A stretch of 35,912 bases of DNA from Flavobacteriaceae bacterium TMED48 (GTDB lineage: Bacteria; Pseudomonadota; Gammaproteobacteria; Pseudomonadales; Porticoccaceae): NCBI GenBank assembly GCA_905181995.1, contig CAJIZO010000205.1:1-35912 (forward strand), written 5' to 3'. The notes under the pieces are model-generated. The model did no database searches. It saw only the letters and a program-made list of their open reading frames with translations, and was not told where the DNA came from. The position numbers and the translations under genes were made by a program. Each line of letters opens with the position of its first letter. The first letter of the stretch is position 1. This document shows, piece after piece, positions 1-6,036 of the stretch.

Positions 1-109
1 ATAATTGATTAATACCAGCCTAGCATTTCACTTCAGTGTTTCAAACACAAAAAGTAATCTGGAGTATGATTATGCCTGCTCCGAGAATTACTGAAAAAGA
101 GGATTTTGA

Positions 110-337
110 ATGATGAAAGGCTGTGTAGCAAGATTGGATCGAGACCGCACGGGCTTGATGCGCGCGCGGGTTGCAATGATGACGGTCGTCGGCCTGATAT
201 CTCTCGGCGGTTGTATGTCAGATCCCTACGATCAATGTATGAAAGAAGAGAAGCGCAAAAATGCCTACTTGGGCGAAGAGGATTACTTAAAGCAGAGCTC
301 GAAAGTCTGCGCCAGAAAGGCACGCCAGGCGCAGTAA
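110..337 (+). CDS. small putative lipoprotein, 75 aa
   Basis: Product not recognised. The reading frame opens with two consecutive ATG codons, preceded by AAGAGG at good spacing, so the long form is plausible. A hydrophobic stretch (MMTVVGLISLGGC, about residues 23-35) ends in LGGC, a good lipobox for signal peptidase II, with the lipidated Cys near residue 35. An unusually long basic N-region (RLDRDRTGLMRAR) precedes it; an internal ATG at the MRARVAMM segment would give a more ordinary lipoprotein signal. The mature part is only about 40 residues, charged, with two more Cys (DQC and VCARK). It would be anchored in the inner or outer membrane. Asp at +4 after the Cys (C-M-S-D) is not the classic +2 retention signal. 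No terminator follows closely. Confidence 0.6.
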   Translation: MMKGCVARLDRDRTGLMRARVAMMTVVGLISLGGCMSDPYDQCMKEEKRKNAYLGEEDYLKQSSKVCARKARQAQ

Positions 338-943
338 GAGCTGTCTGACGAACGGATTTTGCTACAGGGATGGCTGCATTATAGTGTTTTTTAACCGAAA
401 GCCTTGTCACCGCAGTGCCTTGATCGCTGTGTCTTTTATTCGCGTAGCCACATAAAAGCCCGATTGCCCAAGGCACGGGTTGAGCCCATTGACGAGCACT
501 TGGAGCAATCCCCCGCCGAGCAATCGTTGCTACAGGTGACGCGAGTCTGCAGGGCCGCTTTGGGCTGAGGTACCTGAACTCGGCGTTGAAATGGGAGAAA
601 TGCTGTTCAAGTCTAAAATATAGGCGAGGATCACATCCCGCTCGATGACATCAGAGTCATTTCACTGCTAGATGGGCGTCAAGACATGCTGGGTATGATC
701 TAAAAATAGACTGGGAGGGGAATGGATTAATTACTCCAGTCTCTTTTTCGTCTCGAGCGCTTTTTAATCGCCGCGCTGATCGGTCGCCGCGGTGTTTTGT
801 GAGGAGATAATTTGGCCTCAATCTAGGTGGCGAGTTTAAATAGCTAGCGTAAAAACAATTATTTTTCTCAGGACTCTTGCCGTTGCCGCTCGCGACACCC
901 TAAACTCTCATCTCGATCAACTGAACGCAGAGGTATTGGCTCC
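338..943. other. 606-bp stretch without a recognised gene
   Basis: I see no convincing gene here. The long minus-strand frame over 33-476 is antisense to the lipoprotein and has no recognisable protein character. A start-poor plus frame ending near 570 (including the residues VEPIDEHLEQSPAEQ) looks weakly protein-like, but has neither a ribosome-binding site nor a recognised family. The clearest element is a terminator-like hairpin at 708-748. A TTTTTAATC stretch near 770 and A/T-rich sequence around 850-875 carry no clear promoter. Confidence 0.5.
708..748 (+). terminator. rho-independent terminator-like hairpin
   Basis: AGACTGG (708-714) pairs with CCAGTCT (736-742), and the inner GAG/CTC can extend the stem with one bulged G. 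The run CTTTTT follows directly. No complete gene lies just upstream, so it ends either a long 3' tail of the lipoprotein mRNA or an unseen small RNA. Confidence 0.6.
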
Positions 944-1114
944 ATGGTGCTTGTAATTGCTAGTATTTTTTTTGTTATTCATGCCATTCTTTTGGTGGTG
1001 CTGGTGTTAAAGGTTAAGGATGCCGGTCAAACGCTCAACCGGATGGAAATTTTGATGCAGGATCAGAAAGATGCGTTGGGGGTGATGGCGTATAAATCGG
1101 ATGAGTTTGTATAG
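944..1114 (+). CDS. small single-span membrane protein, 56 aa
   Basis: This frame is easy to miss because it is short. It starts at ATG 944, preceded by GCAGAGG about ten bases upstream, and ends at TAG 1112. Residues 2-22 are almost purely hydrophobic (VLVIASIFFVIHAILLVVLVL), a strong transmembrane segment. They are followed by KVKDAGQTLNRMEILMQDQKD, an amphipathic, probably coiled-coil cytoplasmic stretch, and a short acidic tail. The split into a clean hydrophobic half and a polar helical half, plus the ribosome-binding site, argue that it is real. Family and function are unknown. It could be a small regulator of a membrane complex; that is inference only. Codon choice looks like its neighbours. 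Confidence 0.6.
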   Translation: MVLVIASIFFVIHAILLVVLVLKVKDAGQTLNRMEILMQDQKDALGVMAYKSDEFV

Positions 1115-1184
1115 TGATCGATTACTTCGGGCAGACCTGCCGGGTCGTGCACTTTGACGCCCGCCGTTTGTCTGGCGGCCAACG

Positions 1185-1583
1185 GTGTCGGCTGTGACGA
1201 CGGTTATGCCTAACCGCGATAAAATTTATGCAATCTACGATGTCCGCGGTACCCTCGGTGCGGAGATCGCCTATATCGCGGGTAAATTAGTCGGCCAGCG
1301 CGGCTGTGAGCTGTGCGACATCAGTCACGGCTGGAACCCCCTCGGCAAGGCGGCATGGCGCAACGCTCTCGGCACCCTGGCGCGGATTGAATGGTTGCAC
1401 GCCGATGAACAGCCAACCGCATTGTCCAACTATACCTCGGGCCAGTTGCCCTGTGTTGTGCTGGCTGGCGCAGAGCGTTATAAGACGCTGCTCAATCGTC
1501 CCGATTTAGAGCGTTGCCAGGGCGATATCAACGCCTTTGAGCTGGCGCTGCGAGCGGCACTTGATGGCCTTTTCATCGACTAG
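1185..1583 (+). CDS. CxxC-containing protein of unknown function, 132 aa
   Basis: Soluble protein starting at GTG 1185; ATG 1206 (MPNRDKIYAIYD) is an equally good start and no decisive ribosome-binding site separates them. The N-terminal part KIYAIYDVRGTLGAEIAYIAGKL looks like a beta-alpha unit. It is followed by CELCDISHGWNPLGKAAW, where the CxxC plus a conserved-looking D-I-S-H-G motif (about residues 41-51) suggests a thioredoxin-like or metal-binding site. Later LPCVVLAGAERYKTLL has the beta-strand then helix pattern of a second unit. I believe I have seen similar small CxxC/THG proteins in diverse bacteria, but cannot name a family. No signal peptide. A 6-bp hairpin (1600-1621) follows the stop. 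Confidence 0.65.
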   Translation: MSAVTTVMPNRDKIYAIYDVRGTLGAEIAYIAGKLVGQRGCELCDISHGWNPLGKAAWRNALGTLARIEWLHADEQPTALSNYTSGQLPCVVLAGAERYKTLLNRPDLERCQGDINAFELALRAALDGLFID

Positions 1584-1599
1584 TGTTGCTTGACCGTGT

Positions 1600-1621
1600 C
1601 TTGCGGGTTACTCGACGCAAG
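1600..1621 (+). other. short hairpin after the CxxC gene
   Basis: CTTGCG (1600-1605) pairs perfectly with CGCAAG (1616-1621) over a ten-base loop and is followed only by AATTT. It is too weak in uridines for a confident terminator. It also abuts the -35 element of the next promoter. Confidence 0.35.
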
Positions 1622-1624
1622 AAT

Positions 1625-1652
1625 TTGACAGAGGAGTGCAACTTGGTAAACT
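1625..1652 (+). promoter_or_regulatory. sigma-70-type promoter for the methyltransferase gene
   Basis: A perfect TTGACA (1625-1630) is followed after 16 bases by TAAACT (1647-1652). The predicted start, near 1659, lies about 30 bases before the methyltransferase ATG. Confidence 0.5.
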
Positions 1653-1690
1653 TCATTCACTATTGAATAATTAAAGGTCGCTGTTGTTGT

Positions 1691-2341
1691 ATGCGAAAAA
1701 TGCTCAGGGCGTTGCGATTTCGCAAGCTAATTACAGGGGTTTACACCAAGCGATTCAATAAATATGGCCGGCAACCGTCGGGCATTTACTGGTCTGATAA
1801 TGAGCGTCAGTGCAGTCGTTTCAAAATTATTCTCGATCAGGTGGCGGCGATTATTCCCCAAGGGAGCGTGAGCATAGCCGACGTTGGCTGCGGTTATGGG
1901 GCGCTTGCCGATTACCTCCGCAACAGCGGCGATTCGGATCATGTGCGTTATCACTATGCCGGTTACGACATCAATCCCACGTTGATCAGCGCCTGTAGGG
2001 GTACCCATGGCATTCCTGCGGCGCAGTTCAAGCTCGGCGACTGTCCAACCGAAACGGTCGATTTTTCGGTGATGTCCGGTACTTACAACATGGCGGTGAC
2101 CCGCGATGTGGCCCATTGGGAAAGCTATATTCTCGGCTGCCTTTCTGCCTGCTGGCGCTATTCGAATCGCGGTATGGTGTTTAATTTACTGGCGTCTGAC
2201 AATGCATACATCAGCGAGGGGATGCTGTACCACAGCAATATTCACAGTATCCGGCGTTATTGCCGAGCAAATTTTGGTCACACACGAATTATTCGCGACC
2301 CACGATTGCCCAGTGATGCAACCCTGGTGGTATCGCGCTGA
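1691..2341 (+). CDS. class I SAM-dependent methyltransferase, 216 aa
   Basis: A Rossmann-fold methyltransferase transferring a methyl group from S-adenosylmethionine to an unknown acceptor. The glycine-rich motif I, ADVGCGYGALADYL (about residues 63-76), and the acidic motif II end of the next strand, YAGYDINPTLI (about 91-101), are clear, as is an acidic loop before FSVMSGTYNM. The N-terminus is basic (MRKMLRALRFRKLITGVYTKRF), which could mean membrane or nucleic-acid association. ATG 1691 and ATG 1700 are both possible starts; AAAGG lies a little far upstream of the first. It has its own promoter and the next gene is on the other strand, so it is probably monocistronic. The substrate cannot be inferred from context. 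Confidence 0.8.
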   Translation: MRKMLRALRFRKLITGVYTKRFNKYGRQPSGIYWSDNERQCSRFKIILDQVAAIIPQGSVSIADVGCGYGALADYLRNSGDSDHVRYHYAGYDINPTLISACRGTHGIPAAQFKLGDCPTETVDFSVMSGTYNMAVTRDVAHWESYILGCLSACWRYSNRGMVFNLLASDNAYISEGMLYHSNIHSIRRYCRANFGHTRIIRDPRLPSDATLVVSR

Positions 2342-2419
2342 TCCCCATGAGCGGCGCGACCTTTGCCGGTATGCATGCCTCGCGATCGCGCATTTTCAAA
2401 GATCAGCTGTTGCGGTAAT

Positions 2420-3739
2420 TCAACCATCTCGCGGTAAAAATTCGAGCACCGTAGCGTTGATGCAATAGCGTGGCGAGCCGTTGGGGCCATCGTCGAAAAC
2501 ATGGCCGAGATGAATGTCTGAACTCGCCGATCTAATTTCTGTGCGCCGCATACCATAGCGATTGTCGGGTTTGTCATAGACCGCACCATCTATCGGCTTG
2601 GTAAACGACAGCCAGCCGCTCTTTGAGTTAAATCGATCGCGGGTGTCAAATAGCGGCACGCCGCTGAGTTTGTCGACAAATACGCCGTCTGGCGTGTTTT
2701 TGAAAATCTCGTATTCGCGGCAGTAACGGGCGTCGGTTCCCTCCTCAAAAGCAACGCTGTAGGCCTCACTATCGCCAAGTTTAAAAATCCCGAGCGCGCG
2801 ATAGAAGTCTTTGGCCGACAGGTAGCCCTGAAAGCCAAACGCCTCTTTGCCGTCGCGCAAAAAGACGATGGTTGGCGTCGCCCAGGTGGGCGTGTCGATG
2901 GTCAACCCGTTTAATTGTCCTGCCGTTCGCGTGGTAATTGGAATCGATCCAGCGTAGTCATCGATCACGTCAGCTTTAAATTTGTCGCAGTAAGGGCAGT
3001 ATCCCTGGGCTTCGATTACCAGTATCTGTAGGCCGCTGGCCAGTGCCGTATTATCAGTCGCGGGAGCGGCGTTGGCGGCAAAGCGCACGCCGGTCGAATG
3101 GTCGGGGCAGTAACCATTGGGATTTTTAGCTAGGTAATCTTGATGGTAATCTTCGGCGGGGTAGAAGCGCTCGAGGGGTTTGACTTGCGTGGCTATAGCG
3201 CCGTAATCGGCTGCTTTCAGCAGTACTTGATAGTCGTTGAGTACCGCCATCACGGTGGCTGTTTGAGCGTCGTCAGTGGTTAAAATAATCGACCGATACT
3301 GGCTGCCAATGTCGTTGCCTTGACGATTTTTTTGGGTTGGGTCGTGGTGCTCAAAATAGTACTGTAACAGCGCGGTTAAAGAGGTTTGGTTGCTGTTGTA
3401 AGTAACTTCGACAACCTCTGCATGATTGTCTGGATTCATACGGTTGGCCTTGGCCGTTATCGCTCCATAGGTCGGGTCTACGCCCCGGCCGTCGGCATAA
3501 CCGGAGACCGCGTCGACCACGCCGGGCAGCTTCGAATAGGCTTTTTCAACGCCCCAAAAACAGCCAGCACCGAGGACAATCTTGTCCAGGTGTTGGGTCG
3601 CCTGCGGTTCTTTGGCTAGGTCTTCGGTTACAAGATCGCCGGTTACTAGATCGTCGGTTGCATTTGAGCTGGTGATGCCTACAACCAGCCAGGCGAGGAG
3701 CGCGACTAGGGTTGCTTTGGCGATGATGATCCTTTTCAT
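2420..3739 (-). CDS. msrAB: secreted methionine sulfoxide reductase, MsrA-thioredoxin-MsrB fusion
   Basis: Repairs both stereoisomers of methionine sulfoxide, probably on envelope proteins. I chose the ATG at 3739 because TTGGAGGTAAA precedes it; the longer frame lacks such a site and this start gives a clean signal peptide (MKRIII...LLAWLVVGITSSNA, residues 1-27). Order of domains: MsrA about 52-215 with catalytic Cys60 in GAGCFWG and a likely resolving Cys211; a thioredoxin-like domain about 238-318 with CPYC (248-251) and the cis-proline segment ATPT (288-291); MsrB about 325-436 with HLGHVF and catalytic Cys426 in RYCIN. The MsrB part lacks the zinc CxxC pairs, and the usual GCGWPSF reads KSGWLSF, so the canonical recycling Cys is a Ser. 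The order differs from Neisseria PilB (thioredoxin first). Residues 29-43 are an imperfect pentapeptide repeat. Confidence 0.92.
   Translation of the reverse strand: MKRIIIAKATLVALLAWLVVGITSSNATDDLVTGDLVTEDLAKEPQATQHLDKIVLGAGCFWGVEKAYSKLPGVVDAVSGYADGRGVDPTYGAITAKANRMNPDNHAEVVEVTYNSNQTSLTALLQYYFEHHDPTQKNRQGNDIGSQYRSIILTTDDAQTATVMAVLNDYQVLLKAADYGAIATQVKPLERFYPAEDYHQDYLAKNPNGYCPDHSTGVRFAANAAPATDNTALASGLQILVIEAQGYCPYCDKFKADVIDDYAGSIPITTRTAGQLNGLTIDTPTWATPTIVFLRDGKEAFGFQGYLSAKDFYRALGIFKLGDSEAYSVAFEEGTDARYCREYEIFKNTPDGVFVDKLSGVPLFDTRDRFNSKSGWLSFTKPIDGAVYDKPDNRYGMRRTEIRSASSDIHLGHVFDDGPNGSPRYCINATVLEFLPRDG
3612..3656. repeat. 15-bp tandem repeat inside msrAB
   Basis: Three head-to-tail 15-base units (3612-3626, 3627-3641, 3642-3656) with core GTTACWAGATCGYCG; the first copy is more diverged. 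Being a multiple of three they stay in frame and encode the linker DDLVT-GDLVT-EDLAK just after the signal peptide of MsrAB. Confidence 0.75.
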
Positions 3740-3833
3740 TTTACCTCCAATAATGACGTGCTGGGTCGGCCCTGCGAGGCCGCACGTCTGTTCGTCCAAT
3801 CTGCGTTTAGTTTACACCTTGGCGAGACTTTTA

Positions 3834-3916
3834 GGTCAACTCTCGGTTTCACTGTTACTTTAAATCTCGTTTCGCTTTTAGTTTAACTGTCAGTTTAACT
3901 CTCGGTTCAAATAAGC
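3834..3916. repeat. degenerate 12-bp tandem repeat array, about 7 units
   Basis: Units start at 3834, 3846, 3858, 3870 (11 bases), 3881, 3893 and 3905. The best copies are GTTTAACTGTCA and GTTTAACTCTCG, adjacent at 3881-3904. The others match the GTTTAACTSTCG core with a few substitutions. It lies about 95 bases upstream of the msrAB start codon. Confidence 0.75.
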
Positions 3917-4158
3917 GCGTCACTCTCATCATGAGTACTGTTTGGGTTATGAGCCACCACACTATGTACGTCGAGAATGCCGTTAGTTGATGACATTAAC
4001 GGTCAATGCGAGATGGCCTTACTGCCTTACTCGCTTTTATCCATTAGTGCATGCCACCCCATTGCGACGCCTCGCCTGCCAACCAATCCCGGACAATCGA
4101 ACCGCTGCCTTTATCGGGCTACTTAAATCTGGTGAGCCAAGCATCGGCTCGGCGCTCA

Positions 4159-4233
4159 CGGGTCTAACTCTCCTGGATCTAAATCTCTTGAGTCTAACTT
4201 TCTTGGATCTAGCTTTCTTGCTTCCAACTTTTC
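4159..4233. repeat. 15-bp tandem repeat array, 5 units
   Basis: Five adjacent 15-base units (4159, 4174, 4189, 4204, 4219) with consensus TGGRTCTAACTTTCT. Units 2 and 4 begin TGGATCTA; units 1 and 3 contain GTCTAACT. The unit shares TCTAACTCTC with the 12-bp array 250 bases upstream. Confidence 0.8.
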
Positions 4234-4413
4234 GCATATTCGGCTGTCCCTCGCTAGCAGCGCTGTTGTTTACGTTGATTATTGCCCTGCTGCGGATGTT
4301 TTGCATTACCATGTGCGCCACGCGTCTGTGGTATGCCGGCGGATTGTGTCTAACGCTCAGTCGGCCGATTAAATCACCACCGAAATTTAAACGTATCCTA
4401 TTGCGGAGAACCT

Positions 4414-5193
4414 ATGCTGGCGAAAATTATTGCGGGGGTGATTGGTTGGCAGATTTCTGGCCTTCCGGGCGCGCTCATTGCGGTGCTTGTCGTGCACCAA
4501 TTTGGTGGTGGTTTGGGCAGTTTTTTAAACCCCTTGTCGTCGGCCGAGCGGCAGCGGATTAAAGAAACATTTTTTACCACGCTGTTTTCGTTGGTGGGAC
4601 ATCTGGCCAAGTCGGATGGTCATATCTCGCCGGCTGAAATTGCCCATGCCGAGGGTATGATGACGCGAATGGGGCTAGTTGCCGAGCGTCGTCGCGAGGC
4701 GATTGCCCTATTTCAAGACGGTGCAGCTGCGGATTTTTCTCTCGATCAATGCCTCGAACGGTTTGTCGACGTCTGCGCCAGGCAGCAAAATCTCAAGCGA
4801 CAATTGATCAGTTATCTAATTTCACTGGCGTTGGTAGACGGCGAATTCCACGCCGCGGAAGAGCGCATTTTACGTCGCATCGCCGAGCGCCTTGGCTTTC
4901 CCCCAGCGCTATTCGATCAACTGATTGCCATGATTGGCGCGCAAACGCAGTTTGGTAACGATCCTGCATCCGGCGTCGATCGCGTCGCAGCCGCCTATGT
5001 TGCGCTTGGTGTTGGCGAACAGGTCTCGGATGCGGCATTAAAAAAGGCTTATCGCAAATTGATTAGCCAGAATCATCCGGACAAACTGATTGGTCAGGGG
5101 ATGCCCGATGACATGGTCAAGATAGCGACCGAGCGAACCCAGGAAATTCAGACTGCTTACGATCTACTGGTTAAATCGCGCGCCGGCGGGTGA
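4414..5193 (+). CDS. djlA: DjlA-like co-chaperone, TerB-like domain plus C-terminal J domain
   Basis: Stimulates a DnaK-family ATPase at the inner membrane. Residues 1-35 contain a hydrophobic, glycine-rich segment (IIAGVIGWQISGLPGALIAVLVVHQFGGG) typical of the DjlA N-terminal membrane anchor. Residues about 50-175 form the helical TerB/DjlA middle domain, with the repeated acidic pattern KSDGHISPAEIAHAE and VDGEFHAAEERIL. Residues about 190-255 are a J domain with HPD at 221-223. At 259 residues it is close to E. coli DjlA (271). CGGAG lies upstream of the ATG. It stands alone between the repeat region and the tRNA promoter; about 55 bases separate it from that promoter. Confidence 0.88.
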   Translation: MLAKIIAGVIGWQISGLPGALIAVLVVHQFGGGLGSFLNPLSSAERQRIKETFFTTLFSLVGHLAKSDGHISPAEIAHAEGMMTRMGLVAERRREAIALFQDGAAADFSLDQCLERFVDVCARQQNLKRQLISYLISLALVDGEFHAAEERILRRIAERLGFPPALFDQLIAMIGAQTQFGNDPASGVDRVAAAYVALGVGEQVSDAALKKAYRKLISQNHPDKLIGQGMPDDMVKIATERTQEIQTAYDLLVKSRAGG

Positions 5194-5248
5194 TTCTCAG
5201 CGCTTGCTTAGCCGTCGATTTAAATGTTTCGACTACCGCAATGGTTTG

Positions 5249-5277
5249 TTGACCTTGGGTCGCGCTCTTCCTATAAT
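5249..5277 (+). promoter_or_regulatory. strong sigma-70 promoter for tRNA-fMet and possibly rimP operon
   Basis: TTGACC (5249-5254), a 17-base spacer, and a perfect TATAAT (5272-5277). The discriminator that follows, GCGCGTCCC, is GC-rich, the signature of stable-RNA promoters under stringent (ppGpp/DksA) control. The start is expected near 5284, about 40 bases before the tRNA. Confidence 0.85.
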
Positions 5278-5324
5278 GCGCGTCCCTTCTAGGGGAGCGA
5301 TGCTTGGTAGAGGTCGTCATTTGT

Positions 5325-5401
<77 letters not shown>

Positions 5402-5414
5402 ATTACTAGAAGGG

Positions 5415-5426
5415 TGGCCCATTTTT
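5415..5426 (+). promoter_or_regulatory. candidate antiterminator arm
   Basis: TGGCCCATTTTT here duplicates the 3' arm of the terminator at 5509-5532. It is complementary over ten bases (5415-5424) to AAATGGGCCA at 5509-5518, the terminator's 5' arm. Pairing of the two would preclude the terminator. Confidence 0.45.
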
Positions 5427-5468
5427 GTGTCGAGTGGGGCGTGTCACAAGCGTCGGCCTGAGTGCCGT

Positions 5469-5496
5469 GCAAAAAGCGCCACAAGGCGTTTTTTGC
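5469..5496. terminator. rho-independent terminator 1 after tRNA-fMet
   Basis: A 12-bp stem GCAAAAAGCGCC / GGCGTTTTTTGC (one G-T pair) with an ACAA loop. The A and T runs lie within the stem, so it could act in both directions. Confidence 0.7.
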
Positions 5497-5508
5497 TTGT
5501 AGTAAAAC

Positions 5509-5532
5509 AAATGGGCCAATGGCCCATTTTTT
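5509..5532 (+). terminator. rho-independent terminator 2, just before rimP
   Basis: AAATGGGCC (5509-5517) and GGCCCATTT (5521-5529) form a 9-bp stem with a 3-base loop, followed by T residues to 5532. It ends only 15 bases before the rimP ribosome-binding site, so transcription from the tRNA promoter must pass it to reach rimP-nusA. Confidence 0.75.
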
Positions 5533-5558
5533 GTTGGCAGCGTGTCGAGGAGGACCCT

Positions 5559-6017
5559 GTGTCAGTGGGTGATCGTGCGATACTAGAATTACTCCAGCCG
5601 GTGGTGGTAGCACTGGGATGTGAGCTTTGGGGTGTCGAGTTGCACTCGGGAACCAAGCGTAAGCTGCTGCGCGTCTATATCGACCGTGAACCGGATGGGG
5701 TGGGGATCGAAGATTGCGAGCGCGTCAGTCGCCAGGCAGCAAGCATGCTCGATGTCGAGGACCTTATCAGGGGTGAGTATACCCTTGAGGTGTCGTCGCC
5801 GGGAATGGACAGGCCGCTTTACAACTTGGCCCATTACGAGCGTTACATCGGCGAAGAAATCGCAGTCAAGCTGCGCTTTCCCTATGAAAACAGAAAGAAT
5901 TTTAAAGGTCGTTTGCAGGCAATAGATGGCGACGAAATTATTATGTTGGTGGCAGAGAACGAATATCTGTTTCCGGTTGAAGGCATAGAAAAAGCAAATT
6001 TAGTGCCTACATTTTAA
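5559..6017 (+). CDS. rimP: ribosome maturation factor RimP
   Basis: Needed for 30S subunit maturation. I place the start at GTG 5559, five bases after GAGGAGG (5547-5553). The open frame continues upstream to 5427, but those residues (HKRRPECRAKSATRRF and so on) are not RimP-like and are encoded by the terminators. The protein is then 152 residues, the normal size. Landmarks are LGCELWGVELHSGTKRKLLRVYID near the N-terminus, the family signature DLIRGEYTLEVSSPGMDRPL at about residues 69-88, and the C-terminal Sm-like barrel with FKGRLQAIDGDEIIML. It is the first protein gene of the nusA-infB operon; 19 bases separate it from nusA. Confidence 0.93.
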   Translation: MSVGDRAILELLQPVVVALGCELWGVELHSGTKRKLLRVYIDREPDGVGIEDCERVSRQAASMLDVEDLIRGEYTLEVSSPGMDRPLYNLAHYERYIGEEIAVKLRFPYENRKNFKGRLQAIDGDEIIMLVAENEYLFPVEGIEKANLVPTF

Positions 6018-6036
6018 TACCTCTGAGGTTGTATTA

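Larger units (their letters stand above)
3740..4413. other. gene-poor region with two repeat arrays
   Basis: No gene supported. The plus frame over 3987-4562 is open, but reads low-complexity leucine-rich sequence created by the 15-bp repeats and then overlaps djlA; the minus frame over 4037-4321 is its basic mirror image. The stretch should hold the msrAB promoter (minus strand) and a djlA promoter, but I see no good -35/-10 pair for either. Confidence 0.5.

Noticed and set aside
33-476. Minus-strand frame of 147 codons
   Set aside because: Antisense to the lipoprotein gene, Ser/Arg-rich without domain or ribosome-binding site.
4037-4321. Basic minus-strand frame with K/R pentapeptide repeats
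   Set aside because: Mirror of the 15-bp array; no ribosome-binding site or family.
3987-4562. Open plus-strand frame of 191 codons
   Set aside because: Low-complexity leucine-rich part comes from the 15-bp repeats, the rest is Trp/Cys/Arg-rich frame-shadow of djlA, and it overlaps the djlA start by about 150 bases.
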